Origin: Tiliqua scincoides
Lineage: Eukaryota; Chordata; Lepidosauria; Squamata; Scincidae
Direction: 5' to 3'
NCBI RefSeq assembly: GCF_035046505.1
Contig: NC_089830.1
Coordinates: 6,252,315 to 6,316,314 of the forward strand
DNA: 64,000 nucleotides
Position numbers and translations under genes: made by a program. Within the stretch, counting starts at the first letter, position 1, and the number at the start of each line of letters is the position of its first letter. Below the pieces are notes generated by a model that searched no databases, was not told the DNA's origin, and saw only the letters and a program-made list of their open reading frames with translations. Shown here piece after piece: positions 11,310 to 22,521 of the stretch.

Positions 11310-11473
11310 ATGGGTTAAGTCAGAATGCCAGATGTAGGGGAGAGCACCAGGATGAGGTCTCTTGTTACCTGGTGTGCTCCCTGGGGCATTTGGTGGGCCG
11401 CTGTGAGATACAGGAAGCTGGACTAGATGGGCCTCTGGCCTGATCCAGTGGGGCTGTTCTTATGTTCTTATGA
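11310..11473 (+). mobile_element. CR1 3'-end fragment
   Basis: Complete CR1 tail with the terminal repeat TTCTTATGTTCTTATG, which resembles the 8-bp tandem repeat at CR1 3' ends. Confidence 0.8.
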
Positions 11474-11513
11474 TTGCAGCCAGAGTCTCACCTGATGGGG
11501 AGGGGGGAAACAA

Positions 11514-11609
11514 CTAGCAGCCCAATCCTATCCACACTTTCCTGGGAGTAAGCCCTATTGACTCTAATGGGACTTACTTCTGAGTAGACATGTATAGGAT
11601 TGGGCTGTA
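11514..11609. mobile_element. Palindromic MITE, intact ends
   Basis: Perfectly inverted ends CAGCCCAATCCTAT and ATAGGATTGGGCTG (with the last bases TGTATAGGATTGGGCTG). Flanked by TAG on both sides, perhaps a 3-bp target duplication. Confidence 0.8.
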
Positions 11610-11687
11610 GGATGGGAAGAAGGGATCCCTACCTGCTAACAAGGAGAGCGGAGTGTGACAAGGGTCCCTCAAATAAATGTTTTTATT

Positions 11688-11964
11688 TAGGGCCAGCTTT
11701 AAGCCAACTGGGCCCCACACCTAAGGGTCCCATGCACTCGAGTAGTCTAGTCTCATATGCAATTTTATATTAAAATGTGCTTAGATCCATTTGGTCCGTT
11801 AACTCACACATCCTTTTTTTAAGTGCACATTTTGATGGCTTTCCATCACAGAGATATAAAGTCTATAATAAATTTACATCTCTTCTGCAGGCCTTGGCTG
11901 TGAACCTGGGGCCCTGCAAAATAATGCTTCCAGTTGGGCCCCACAGCGCCTAAATCCAGCCCTG
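11688..11964. mobile_element. hAT-type element with perfect 8-bp target duplication
   Basis: Exact TTTTTATT duplications at 11680-11687 and 11965-11972. Ends TAGGGCCAGCTTTAAG and CCTAAATCCAGCCCTG are imperfect inverted repeats. AT-rich centre, no coding capacity. Confidence 0.8.
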
Positions 11965-11972
11965 TTTTTATT

Positions 11973-12849
11973 AGACAGCATCTGAAAGGGAAAAACACAA
12001 GTGCAGGGTTGCCAATTACCTTCTCCCAGCAGGGCTGGAACGAGAGGGCTGGTGACCTCAGCTGTGCTCACATCAGTCACTGCAGGTAGACAGGCCGTGT
12101 GCCTGTGGGGCAGCCGCCTCTGGGACAACTGCCTGTGGGGAGCACACTGAAACACAGAGAGAGCAGCAAAGTGTAATCAGTATCGCGTATTCTCTGGCTC
12201 AAGATGCATACTTGGTGTTTGCAGAGGAGCATGCGCCATCTGAATGTATAGGCAGTGGGGCCCTGTCGAGGCTGGGCATTGTGGCTCAGAGCATGATTAA
12301 GCACCGTACCCCAATGTACGAGGTTGTGGTGGAATGGAGGTGTCTATAGAACCTGGACTAAGCAGGCTCCCTGACATCACCACACCAAAAATGTTCCACT
12401 TATGAATTCTGGCCCAAGGCCCAACCTCTCCCACAAATGTTGCAGCCTGATGTGCCACTGGAAAACGCAGCTGTGATCAGAACCCGCAGTATGAGAAGAG
12501 AGGGCATGCCTGACCCCCAGATCATCAACACACATGCATTTCTTGTGTGGCTTCTTCAATTTTCGATGCTGGACCCCTGCTGCTGCTGTTGCTGAATGCA
12601 CTTGATACCTGGAAGCACACAAAACAAACTCCCAACTATGAAGAGCAGCCAATTGAAAGATACCAGGAGCACAGCCTGTAATTTACCAGCAAGGGAGAAG
12701 ATAGAAACAGCAATGACTGGAGAAGCCCAGACGAAAGAGGTGTATGTACCAGCATTTCTCAACCTTCGTCCCCTGACATACAGCTTCACATGGACCACCT
12801 ATAGGAAGTAAAATGGTTGGCAACCTTCAGTCTCGAAAGACTATGGTAT
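11973..12849. other. Intergenic, nothing recognised
   Basis: A short CTG run near 12575-12592. No gene or repeat family that I recognise before the 5S-like block. Confidence 0.4.
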
Positions 12850-12965
12850 AAGCCTACAGCACCCGGTATTCCCAGGCGGTCTCCCATCCAAGTACTAACC
12901 AGGCCTGACCCTGCTTAGCTTCCAAGATCAGACAAGATCAGGCATCTGCAGGGTAATAGTTGCTG
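12850..12965 (-). pseudogene. 5S rRNA-like sequence (5S-derived SINE or pseudogene)
   Basis: The minus strand from about 12943 to 12850 reads as vertebrate 5S rRNA from near position 27 to the 3' end. It includes the box C block GGTTAGTACTTGGATGGGAG, then GGGAATACCGGGTGCTGTAG. A few changes lie in the AGATC region. The 5' 25 or so bases (12944-12965) are weakly matched. The plus-strand flank GTTGGCAACCTTCAGTCTCG is a sequence I have seen beside such copies in reptiles, which favours a 5S-derived SINE over a lone 5S gene. No terminator T-run was seen. Confidence 0.75.
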
Positions 12966-13480
12966 CTACCACTGGAAGTAACTGGCAATGATGATGATGT
13001 CATTACCAGTTACTTCTGGATTGGGAGGCCAGATGCAACATGACAAACACAGGTAAGAGGCTCAGGGCAGACAGGAAGGCTTTCTCGAGTGCACCAAAAG
13101 TTCACAGAGCTCTACCTGACAAGCTGGGCCTCCTATCACTCCCCTCCTGTCGTGTAGTGAAGCTGACATGACAGCTGAGCCACCTCCTGTCATGTCACGC
13201 TCACTGCCAGGTGGCAGGTGTCCACAGGTGCATACCAATAGACACCACCTCACATACCACTGGGTGATACACAAAACACTGGGCTGAGATCCCAGCACAT
13301 TCTGGATCCAGGACTGTCCAGGAGTGACCACTTCTCTCCTTCCCAGGTTCTAGAGAGTCCATGCCCCCCCCCCAATTCAATGCCAATTACACAACATCAC
13401 GCTCTGCTGACCAGCAACTCTGGTGCATCTGGTGCAGCAACTCTGAAGTCTGGAATACTCTGAAGACTGGAAAAGACTGA

Positions 13481-13571
13481 GGCTGCAATCCTAACCACAC
13501 TTTCCTGAGAGTAAGCCCCACTGAACAAAATAGAACTTACTTCTGAGTAGACCTGGTTAGGATTGTACCCT
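13481..13571. mobile_element. CAATCCTA-family MITE
   Basis: GGCTGCAATCCTAACC at the left, GGTTAGGATTGTACC at the right. Confidence 0.8.
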
Positions 13572-13911
13572 GAGTCTGGAATAGCATGAGGGTCTGTATC
13601 ATGGCACTATCTAGCTGGGAGGAACCTGTGGTACCTCCCATCCAGAAGCAGGGCTAGTAGTGTTAGCTGGGACAATGCGTCACTCAACAACTAGCTTGAG
13701 CCATCCCTCTATACCCTGCTCTTGGTTCATTCTCCATCCCCTGCTTCCTTCTCTGGCCCTCACTCCTGAGGTAATGACTGAGTCCGTGCTAAGCAGAGCT
13801 ATCAGATCTCATAGAGACCCCATGGACACACTGAAATGAGGCACTTCAGTCGCCATAGGTAGTGCTGATCCTATACACCTGCTCAGAAACCCAGGAATGC
13901 AGTAGACCAGT

Positions 13912-14785
13912 GGTTCCACACATTTAGCACCGAGACCCACTTTTTAGAATGAGATTCTCACCAGAAGTGATGTCATGAGGGCTGCCCCGGAAGACAGTTT
14001 GGAAACTGCAATTAGTGCAGAATGCGGCGGCCCACGTGGTCACTGGAGCTAGGCGGTTTGACTCTGTCAGCCCGCTTCTCCAGGGGCTACATTGGCTGCC
14101 CATTCATTTCAGGGCCCAATTCAAGGTGCTGGTTTTGACCTTTAAAGCCCTATACTGCTCTGGGCCAGGGTATCTTAGAGATCGCCTACACAATCCGGCT
14201 CATCCTCTTAGGCCATCAGAGAAGGCCTTTTTACAAGTGCCGCCGCCTAAGGAGGTACGTGGGGCGGCAGCAAGAAATAGGGCCTTCTCAATAGTGGCAC
14301 CAACCTTATGGAACGCCCTTCCCCTTGACTTGAGAATGGCTCCCTCTCTTGAGACTTTTCGGCAAGGCCTGAAGACCCTTTTGTTTAAACAAGCCTTCTG
14401 AGTTCATGGCCTTTTTAACATCTTTTTTACATCTTTTAGTATTTTTACAGGCCTGAGTCCTCTATGATCTGCTGCTTATGCTCTTTTTATCTGACTACTG
14501 TTTATGGTATCTGTTAATGTGTTTTAATATGTTTTTATCTGTTGTTAAAATATGTTTTAATCTGTTTTAATATGTTGTAAGCCGCCCTGGGTCCCTTTGG
14601 GGAGAAGGGCGGGGTATAAATAAAGTTGATGATGATGATGTTGATGATGATGATCGAAAGTGACATCATCAAGCAGGAAAATTTTTAACAGTCCTAGGCT
14701 GCAATCCTACCCACACTTACCCAGGAGTAAATCCCATTGATTTTCATTGTTAAAAGGATATGCATAGTAGCTGAGCTGAGACAAC
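13912..14785. mobile_element. hAT-type element (7222-7766 family) split by a LINE
   Basis: Left piece (13912-13986) starts CAGTGGTTCCACACATTTAG. The right piece (about 14655-14785) resumes at AAGTGACATCATCAAGCAG. The copy at 22522 shows the unbroken join. The right end is lost where CR1 sequence begins. Confidence 0.75.
13987..14657 (+). mobile_element. L2-like LINE 3' end, inserted in a hAT element
   Basis: Frame at 14015-14401 reads as the C-terminal part of a non-LTR reverse transcriptase: LHWLPIHFRAQFKVLVLTFK, then LWNALPLDLR and TLLFKQAF before a stop. It continues into a 3' UTR ending GCCGCCCTGGGTCCC, GGGGTATAAATAAAG and a (GAT)n tail. 5'-truncated. Clade assignment (L2-like) is from memory of the motif set. 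Confidence 0.8.
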
Positions 14786-14789
14786 CAAA

Positions 14790-15530
14790 GGGGCCTTTTG
14801 GTGAAGTCTGGAAAAAAGAGGAAGGTCCAGGAAACTGGAGGCCTACTGAATGGTGAAGTGGTAACAGACAGAGTTGCTCAGGTCTTATTCTGCCCCTGTC
14901 TTCTCCCATAAGGGGAAGGTGGACCAGCCAGCCTAACAGTTGTGCTCGTCATTAAGGGGGCATCCCAACTCAGGACAAGTGAAGAGCTGACGGGGAACAC
15001 CGTCTCTCTCAACGAATCTAAGTACCCAGGACCAACTCAGCTACACCCAGGGTCCTGAAGTGTGGATGTAACTTGGAGCAACACTCACTAATCCTGGAGA
15101 ACTCCTGGAGAAGGGGTGAGGTGCCTGAGGATTTGAGATGAGCAGATGCTGGCTCCACCTTTAAACAGATGCTGACTCCCACCCTTTACTACTGCTTTGT
15201 GAACTAACTTTTGCTGAAAAGCCGTACAGAAATGTTCTTAATAATAATAATAATAGTAGTAGTTGTAAGAAAGGGGAAAAGGAAGATCAAGGAAGCTAGA
15301 GCCTGTTAATACCTGGACAGATCCTGGAAGAGATTATTATGCAGAATGTCTGTGAACACTTAGAAAATAATGGGGTGATTTCTAGGAGCCAGTGTGGGTT
15401 TGTCAAGAACAAGTCATACCAGACAAATCTCATCTCTGTCTTTGAGTGGCTAGTCTGGTAGACCGTGGGAACACCATGGACACAGCACACCTAGATTTCA
15501 GCAAAGCATTTGAACAGCCACCCATGGTAT
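14790..15530 (+). mobile_element. CR1 ORF2 fragment (reverse transcriptase), decayed
   Basis: Matches the CR1 reverse-transcriptase region: GAACTCCTGGAGAAGGGGTG, GAGCCTGTTAATACCTGG, GCCAGTGTGGGTTTGTC, and a frame with HLDFSKAFE. Internally interrupted at about 15165-15290 by a SINE/LINE tail ending in (TAA)n. Many frame breaks; not active. Confidence 0.7.
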
Positions 15531-15649
15531 CCTTGTGGATAAAATGTGGCCCAAATGCTACTACTGTTTGCTTATTCCCACTTTTCCCCCTAAACTATAG
15601 GGCACTCAAGGTAGTTTATAATAAAGACAGTTCAAAAGTAAACACCACC

Positions 15650-16640
15650 TGTGATCCGGGAGCAAGGAGGAGTCCAGGAGGATCCCCGAGCTGTGAACCT
15701 GCTGTTGCAGAAGTTGCACAACCCCCATTCGGAACAGGTTGACTTCAGTGTGCTTTTCTAAACCAAGTGGACCTCTGTGTTGTCCAGATTTAATTTCAGC
15801 TTGTTAACCCACATCCAAATACTTATTATCTCCAGATTAATGCTGCATGATTTCAACACCGTCCTTGTCATTACATGGTAAAGAGAGGTAGGGCTAGGTG
15901 TCAACCATATATGGTTGACACCCAGCTCCAAACCCCTGGATGACCACTCCCAGTGATTTCATTATGGGACATGAAAACTCCATGGGAGACAAGATGGAAC
16001 CCTGCAGCCCCCCACATGCCAAAGGTCAGGGTGCTGAACAGGTGTCCCCCAATAAGACCTTCTGTGACTCCAGGAACGACCAGAATCACTGCCAGACTGT
16101 ATCTCCAAGACCCAACCAAGACAAACAGCCCATAAGGACACCAAGACTGATGGTGTGAAAAACTGCTGAGAGATCTAGCATGACCAACAGGGGTGCCACT
16201 TTCTCTGTCCGGTCCCTGGATCATCCACCAGGGTAGCCAGAGCTGTTTCAGTCCCAAAGCCAAGTCTGACACCATATTGAAAGGGATCTAGATAATTTGT
16301 TTGATCCAAGAACCCCAGGGGGCTGACCCACAACCCACTTGGTCACCTTGCTTAGAAATGGGGGGTTAGAAACTAGCCGATAATAATTCTCCAATACAAT
16401 GGAGTCCAGGGTGGGTTGCTTCAGGTGGGGCTGAATTTTAGTCTGCTTTAAAGCAATTGCAATGCCCCCTCCCTCAAAGCTAAGTTAACTATCCACCCTG
16501 TCCATTTCACCAGTCTCGCCAGGTACATCCCATAAGCCAAGCTGGGAAAGAGTCAAGCATGCTGCAAAGGAACCTGTCTACGTCCTCAAGTTGTACAACT
16601 GAAAAAAATCCCAGACCACTGGAAACTGCTCCCTACACCC
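15650..16640 (-). mobile_element. L2-like LINE ORF2 fragment, antisense, decayed
   Basis: Reverse complement of a reverse-transcriptase coding segment common in squamate genomes. Landmarks on the plus strand are GGAACCCTGCAGCCCCCCAC, AACTGCTGAGAGATCTAGC and GGATCATCCACCAGGGTAGC. No open frame survives. Assigned by nucleotide resemblance I remember, so the limits are approximate. Confidence 0.6.
15897..15922. repeat. 26-bp perfect palindrome
   Basis: Arms GGTGTCAACCATA and its exact reverse complement with no spacer, lying inside the antisense LINE fragment. Confidence 0.95.
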
Positions 16641-16659
16641 TGACCTTAGTGTTTTAGAG

Positions 16660-17129
16660 CAGTGTTCTTTAATCTTGAGGTCGGGATTCCAATGGGGACC
16701 CAAAGCCTCAGTTGTGAGGTCATGGCAACTTATAGAAATGCAAAAGGTTGAAGACCCCTAGATTAGGGCACCAGTAGACTAGGACTAGGTTGAAGACCAC
16801 TAGACTAGTTAAAGGGGGAGGCATGTGATTTATCCCTTCAGGTACCTGGAGGTTATGCCCCAGTCCTGCTCTGGTTCTTGGCAATTGTGCTAAAATAGCT
16901 TTCTCTAGTCTGGATTCACGGTATCTTTTTTCTGCTCTAACAAGAATATTTGTGTACAGTGAATAGTATTGGGAGGGTATAACAGGGGTGGGCAGAGGGT
17001 GGCAATGGGGGTGGCAATGAGCAAATAGTGCCCTGGAAGGGGGCAGGATCGAGGGTGGGTCCCCAGTCTCATACTTTATTATTTATTTATTTGTTGGGTT
17101 CATGGGACTAAATAGGTTGACGACCACTG
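16660..17129. mobile_element. hAT-type element, 470 bp
   Basis: Target duplications TTTTAGAG (16652-16659) and TTTTAGGG (17130-17137), 7 of 8 match. Ends CAGTGTTCTTTAATC and GTTGACGACCACTG are inverted repeats of the hAT type. Confidence 0.7.
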
Positions 17130-17137
17130 TTTTAGGG

Positions 17138-17781
17138 CACAGCCTGGTGGGAAGCCTTGCACAAGCCTCGGGGAAACAAGGAGATGTACAAAATGCCCTG
17201 ACCCCACTCAGTCCAGTGGGACTTTGATGAGAGGAGCTTCCCTGCTGTCTAGTCAACTTCCTGAAGCAATGGAAGCTGTTTATATAATTGCTGCGCATTA
17301 ATGACAGACTACAACAGTGCCCAGCCACTCATTGCACAGTGCAATAAAGCCAATTCGTGTGGCAACACAAAGGAAGGCACGTTCCAGGCCTTGCTGAACA
17401 GGCAGCTTGAAAGCCCATGTTATGCACACCCAGCAGTTTCATCTGTGGGGAGGAGGACCTCGCGCATGAATGCATCTGCTTCCAAGGAGACCTATGGAAG
17501 AAAGCGCTGAGCCGTACACAGGTGACTGATGTGCATGAAACTGGAACTTGCCCTTGTTCCAGCTTGGAAAGTCTTTCAGCCCCCCAGGCTCCTTCTGTTT
17601 CAGATGCAACAGATTGTGTATTGCTTGACTGGGCCCAACTTTGACATTGTGTTGGCCAAACTTGGCTATGACAGGAGATACTGGGGGGCTTGCATGTGGG
17701 GCCTTCCCCCCCCCACTCAGTGTGCGCTTTGCCTCTAAGCCCTGCCTGGGTCCCATTCAGTGCATGGCACTTGACCTTGTC
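17138..17781. other. Intergenic, nothing recognised
   Basis: No gene or familiar repeat seen between the hAT element and the next CR1 fragment. Confidence 0.4.
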
Positions 17782-18090
17782 TCAGAGAACATTTCTTCAT
17801 CCAGTGTGCAATTAATCTGTGGAACTCCTTGCCACAGGATATGGGGGTGACTTCTGGCCTAGATACCTTTAAACGGGGATTGGACAGGTTTATGGAAGAA
17901 AAGTCCATTACAGATTATAAGCTACAATGGGTATGTGCAACCTCCTTGTTTTAGAAGTAGGCTACCTCAGAATGCCAGATGCAATGGAGTGGCAACCATG
18001 TTCAAGTGTCTTGTGTGCCCCCTGAAGCATTTGGTGACCCACTGTGAGATACAGATAGATGGGCCTTTGGCCTGATCTTATGTTCTTAGC
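17782..18090 (+). mobile_element. CR1 3' end (C-terminal codons plus 3' UTR)
   Basis: Decayed codons for the CR1 C-terminus (TTAATCTGTGGAACTCCTTG; AAACGGGGATTGGACAGG), then the standard CR1 tail ending GGCCTGATCTTATGTTC. Confidence 0.8.
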
Positions 18091-18185
18091 AGAGTTCCTT
18101 TGTCTCTCTGTGAGTTTTACACTGATCAAAGAAATGCTGTGGTGTTTGATGGCTGCTGATCCTGCGGCTGATTTGCTCCGTGACC

Positions 18186-18438
18186 ACCTCTATTTATTTA
18201 TTTATTTATTCATTCACATTTTTATACCGCCCTTCCTCCAAAGAGCTCAGAGCAGTTTACACAGCTGCTCTTCCCCTCCTTCTTGTCCTCACAACAACCC
18301 TGTGAGGTAGGTGAGGCTGAGAGAAAGTGACTGGCCCAAGGTCACCCAGGAAGCTTTGTGGTTGAGGGGAGATTTGAACCTGGATCATCCAGGTCTAAGT
18401 CCACCTCCCAAACCACTACACCATCCTGGCTCTCTTGC
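18186..18438 (-). mobile_element. tRNA-derived CORE-SINE
   Basis: The minus strand starts GAGAGCCAGGATGGTGTAGT and has a B-box-like GGTTCAAATCT. The CORE region GGTGACCTTGGGCCAGTCAC follows, then CCTCACAGGGTTGTTGTGAGG and a (TAAA)n tail (plus-strand TTTATTTATTTATTTATT). Non-coding RNA polymerase III-type retroposon. Confidence 0.85.
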
Positions 18439-20005
18439 ACATTGAAGGTGTGCAGAGAACACAAGTGTTGTGAACCCTGGAACCTGAAATCTGATTTGGA
18501 GCTGGCAAATTTGAGAGAAAGAAAAGGTCCGTTTGGAAGGTTAGTTTGGGTCTTCCTGTTTATGACATGCTTTCCTGCATGTTCAAAACTCTTCAGATAT
18601 TTTATTTTGGAGCTAAACTACATGTTACCACAAACATGTCATGTGATGAAGTGGGGGGGGGGTGTTGAAGGCTGGAGAAAGACCTTCTTTGCCTGGCCGA
18701 GATCCTCAGAGCTGCTGCCAACTCAGAGTAACCACATGCCTGGGGTCAGGGGGCCAATGGCCTCATCCCACAGAAGCCATCTTTGTATGTCTCCTCCCCC
18801 ATTGCATTCCCTCCACGCAGCAGAGTAGCTAGAGGCCACTGCACCCAGTGTGGAGATGTCATGACATCATGTGACGTTGACATCACTTCCAAGCTCTTCT
18901 CTGCCAAGCAGCCACTGGTTGCAGCAGCCTTATTGCCTCCTTGTGTTTTGGCAGCCTTGTGGTCTGGCTGCCGCCCCTTTCACCTCCTTTTGAGGCACAT
19001 TGAGAGCCTCTGCTTGCCTGACTTTAATAGAAACTGCTCAGTGGTGACCCCCTTCAAGTGGTGCCCAGGGCACATGCCCTGAAACTGCCATACCTTAGAT
19101 ACACCATTGCCTCCAGGGTCATGTTGTCCACCCCCCTTCCCTCACCTGCTGTGGTGAGCGAACCAGTGAATGGCAGGGAAGGAGGCTATCTGCAAAGAGC
19201 CATCTGCAATAGGGTCTTTAAAGGACAGTGCCTGGGGTTGGTACATCACATGGCAATGGTACACCACACCCACCATCCCAGGGCATTGCCCCATCCACTG
19301 CATCCATCATAGGGGTGGTCCATCATAGGGGTGACACACTGGCCTCCCACACCAGGTGGTGCAAACTCTCATTGATGCCACTGAGACGCATGTGTTTGTC
19401 TGTCCCATCTACCTGGCTGAGTCAAGCTTTGGAAACCAGGGTCTGCAGTCCCAGTAGGGTTCTACCCCAGACTAGCTCACTCTTCTCTTCTTGCAAAAAT
19501 GGACTGGTTTGGAAAAAGGGGCATTATTCAGAATTTCTGGTGGAAGAAGTCTGGCGAGAAAGAGGGCAGTGAAATGATTAGTGAGAAAAACAGGAAGGTG
19601 CCACTGTCCCAAGGGAAAGGCGAGGCCTGTCTGCAAGTTACATAAGAGACGTTGCTCCCAGCTTCAGAGGTCCTGCAAATGCAGCACACTCCTGTGCATG
19701 ACCCCATTTCGGGGCTCTAGTCAGGTCTTCTCTGCTGCTTGTCACCAGAAGGCAAGTTTCCTGTGTCAGGGCTCAGAGTCGGCTTCTAGTTGATATTATG
19801 GAAGAGGAACAGTCAGACGTCTTGGCCAAGATTCATACTGTCTAAACGATTTCTGAGTACTGTTTGTTTTTCCTTGGTGAGTGGGGGTGGAGGTGAAATC
19901 CTCTCTTAAGTGATCCCTGATAAAGACAGGTCCTATTTTGGCCTTCTGGGTCTGGCTGGCTGTTTGGTGAAAATTCTGTCCACAGGTGTTGTTGACGGTG
20001 CTATT
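18439..20005. other. Intergenic, one MITE
   Basis: Apart from the MITE at 18821-19109 I recognise no gene. A 15-bp segment (CCATCATAGGGGTG) is repeated near 19306-19333. Confidence 0.4.
18821..19109. mobile_element. hAT-like MITE, same family as 44065-44233
   Basis: Shares CATGACATCA, TGACATCACTTC, TTCAAGTGGTG and CTGCCATACCTTAGATA with the intronic copy at 44 kb. No clear target duplication. Confidence 0.5.
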
Positions 20006-20214
20006 AGAGAGCCAGGATGGTGCAATGGTTCAAGAGCTGGACCTGAAAGATCCAGGTTCAAATCCCTGGCTCAGCCATGAAGCTTCCTGGGTGACCTTGG
20101 GTCAGTCACCACCTTTCAGCCTCACCTACCTCACAGGATTGTTGTGAGTACAAAAAGGAAGGGAGGAGCCTTGAGTTCCTTGAAGGAAAGGCGGTATAAA
20201 ACATGACAAATAAT
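20006..20214 (+). mobile_element. tRNA-derived CORE-SINE
   Basis: Begins GAGAGCCAGGATGGTGCAAT. B-box-like GGTTCAAATCCC, then GGGTGACCTTGGGTCAGTCA and CTCACAGGATTGTTGTGAG, ending GGCGGTATAAAACATGAC. Same family as 18186-18438, opposite strand. Confidence 0.87.
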
Positions 20215-21130
20215 GTTTCCAAGGTTCACCTCCCTCCGTACAAACAAAAGTGAGTATCAGTTGCCACCTGCTGAGTCTAGGCTTTGGGCCGCCTAGCTGG
20301 GTTTTGGCTGGTAGTGGTTTTCAGGGGTTCCAGGCAGAGAAGGGTCTTTCCCAGCTGAACCTGGGACCTTCTGTCTGCAAAACGGACTGCCAGCCACGGG
20401 CTTCCGTGCCTTCCCCTTGCTTGCAGCCAATGGCCTTTTGAGCCAGCTGCCCTACTTAACTCAGCGGCGTTCCTTTGAAGGTCCTTTGGTTGTGTGATTG
20501 ATCGGCTTAACTGCCCTGTAGCAACTTTCCCACCTTTGTGAGTGCCAAGAGCAGAGAACTTCCTCCCTTGCATGTTTCCACAAGCTTTCTCCTGCAGAGG
20601 TTCTTCTGTGCACTGGGGGAACAGCAGTGCCTCCCAGGCAAAATCACTGTTGACTCTTCGCTGTGGAGCCTTGAGAATGCACTGGATGGAAAACAAGCTT
20701 TCAATAAGGGGTCTTGGGAATGTCACTGTTGTGTGGCTGGATGGAAGTGTTGGGCTGGATGCAGTGGGCGAGACTGAACTATGCCCCTGAGGACTGCAGC
20801 TGGGGCACTGCCGTGTTGAACACCCCCCTCTTGCAAAACAACCATCGCTGCCACAAAGCAGGCCCCATCTGCCAAGTTTCTCCCCAATGAGCTACATTTC
20901 TCCTTCCATCAAGACTGAGGATTTCTCCAGAGTGCAGCCCACTGTCCCTTGGCAGCCTTAGAGGTTCTGCCACACTGCAGCCTGTAAACACCCTCCTCCC
21001 CAGGTGCAACAAGAGAAGCCAACATTCATGTGCCGTTGTGCAGGCTGGAAAGCTGACAGAGGACACGGGGCAAGGACCTCCAATAGAAAGTTTGCATTCA
21101 AGCACAGTGACGAGCCGAGGAACACCTTGT
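20215..21130. other. Intergenic, nothing recognised
   Basis: No gene or familiar repeat seen. Confidence 0.4.
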
Positions 21131-21135
21131 GTCCC

Positions 21136-22257
21136 TGTCATGAGTATGTACATGTTAGGCCTAGGTTGGCAGTGGAAGCCTGAACCACACTAAGACAGTG
21201 TAACTGAGAAGTTGCTAGCAGTTCCCAGCTGCAAGAATGTGAGTAAATAAACAAAAAGATTGTTGTCTCTCCTTTGCTGGCCAGGAAGGACAGATAACAA
21301 GAATTACCACCCATTGGAATGTTTAGCACCTTAGTACACAGAGAGGTGCCTGATCAAGCATGATGGAGTGCAGCTATGGATCTCCAGTTGGGAGGGGTAA
21401 GAACTAGGAGAGCTAGCAACCAGGCCAACTTTAAGAAGGTTCTGTCCTCAAAAGTTTCTGATTGGACAGTCTAAATAAGTATGAAGTCACCCCAGTACTA
21501 TTAGCATAAGAAGTATAATAATGAGTGCTCAAGGGGGTGTCCCGTTCCTTCTTGGACAGAGTTTTGAGTGCAACATCCTGCACACTTGGAGCTCCACTGT
21601 CCACCATGGGCACCCGGCCTCATAGGTAGCCCTGGAGCTGAAAGATCTACAAGAGTTACTGACCCAGGTGAGAGGTAGGGATTAATAGAGATAGCCAGCT
21701 TGCTTTATTATTTTATTGCTGATATGTTTCCTAGATGTTTATGCCTCTAGCATTTGCTGCCTTATTGTAGAATGTGTAACCTTATGTACTTAATAAACTA
21801 AAACACCTTTTACCAAGCTGTTTCATTGTCTGTTGGGGACAAGGGTTCAGAATCCTTTCTAGCCGTTCAGCCAGCTACCAAGTGCTCGATGAGGTCTAGT
21901 AACTTGAGGACTGAAGCTTTAATTGCAGAAAGCACTCAGTGCCTGCAAGGGATAGAATTAAGCCTAGAGGGTCTCAGTGTCCCTGGACTGAGGCACTGGC
22001 ACATACAGGGTGGTGGCAGTACTACTAAACAGGGAGGCCTTGAGGGCTTTAGGGTTCGAGAACCAAGAACTCTGAGCAGCCCAAACAACCCTTGTTGTCT
22101 CTCCTTTGCTGGCCAGCAAAGGAGAGACAACAATCTTTGTGTTTATTTACTCACATTCTTGCATCTAGGAAGTGCTAACAGCTTCGCAGTTACACTGTCT
22201 TAGTGTGGTTCAGGCTTCCACTGCCAACCTAGGGCTAACATGTACATATTCATGACA
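21136..22257. mobile_element. LTR-like retroelement fossil with inverted ends
   Basis: Flanked by a 5-bp duplication GTCCC (21131-21135 and 22258-22262). The left 870 bp or so (plus strand) looks like a long terminal repeat: it starts TGTCATGA and has a polyadenylation signal near 21792 followed by a T/G-rich stretch. The right 145 bp or so (about 22113-22257) is an inverted copy of the left end, so both outer ends are the same LTR terminus. No gag, pol or env sequence is present. Broken and non-coding; moderate divergence between the ends suggests an old insertion. The family is not identified, and a DNA transposon with long inverted repeats cannot be excluded. Confidence 0.55.
22092..22133. 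repeat. 42-bp perfect palindrome at the fold-back point
   Basis: Two 21-bp arms with no spacer, centred on TGGCCA. The left arm repeats sequence found near 21267-21287. It marks where the LTR-like element turns back on itself. Confidence 0.95.
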
Positions 22258-22521
22258 GTCCCCAAAGTGCCCCCTTTGGAAATGCTGGATCTATTTTTGG
22301 GTGCTGAATCTCCATTTGCTTTCTGCAGCAAATCCAGCCCTGGCCCTGCCTCAAATGCCTTGCTGGACATTTGCTTGCTCTTCGTGCTTCAGCAAATGAA
22401 CGAGGCTTCTCCATTTTGGCAGCCACACTGCAAAGGCAGGATCCTGACATGCATGCATTTGCACACTCTGTGACAGCCTGAATGTGAATATATCCTGTTA
22501 AATCGTAGCAGTGCTATAGTT

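Noticed and set aside
14015-14401. Open frame that could pass as a small gene
   Set aside because: It is the C-terminal end of an L2-like reverse transcriptase in a truncated LINE.
22050-22065. GGTTCGAGAACC, a tRNA B-box-like word
   Set aside because: No A box or cloverleaf around it; it lies inside the LTR-like element.
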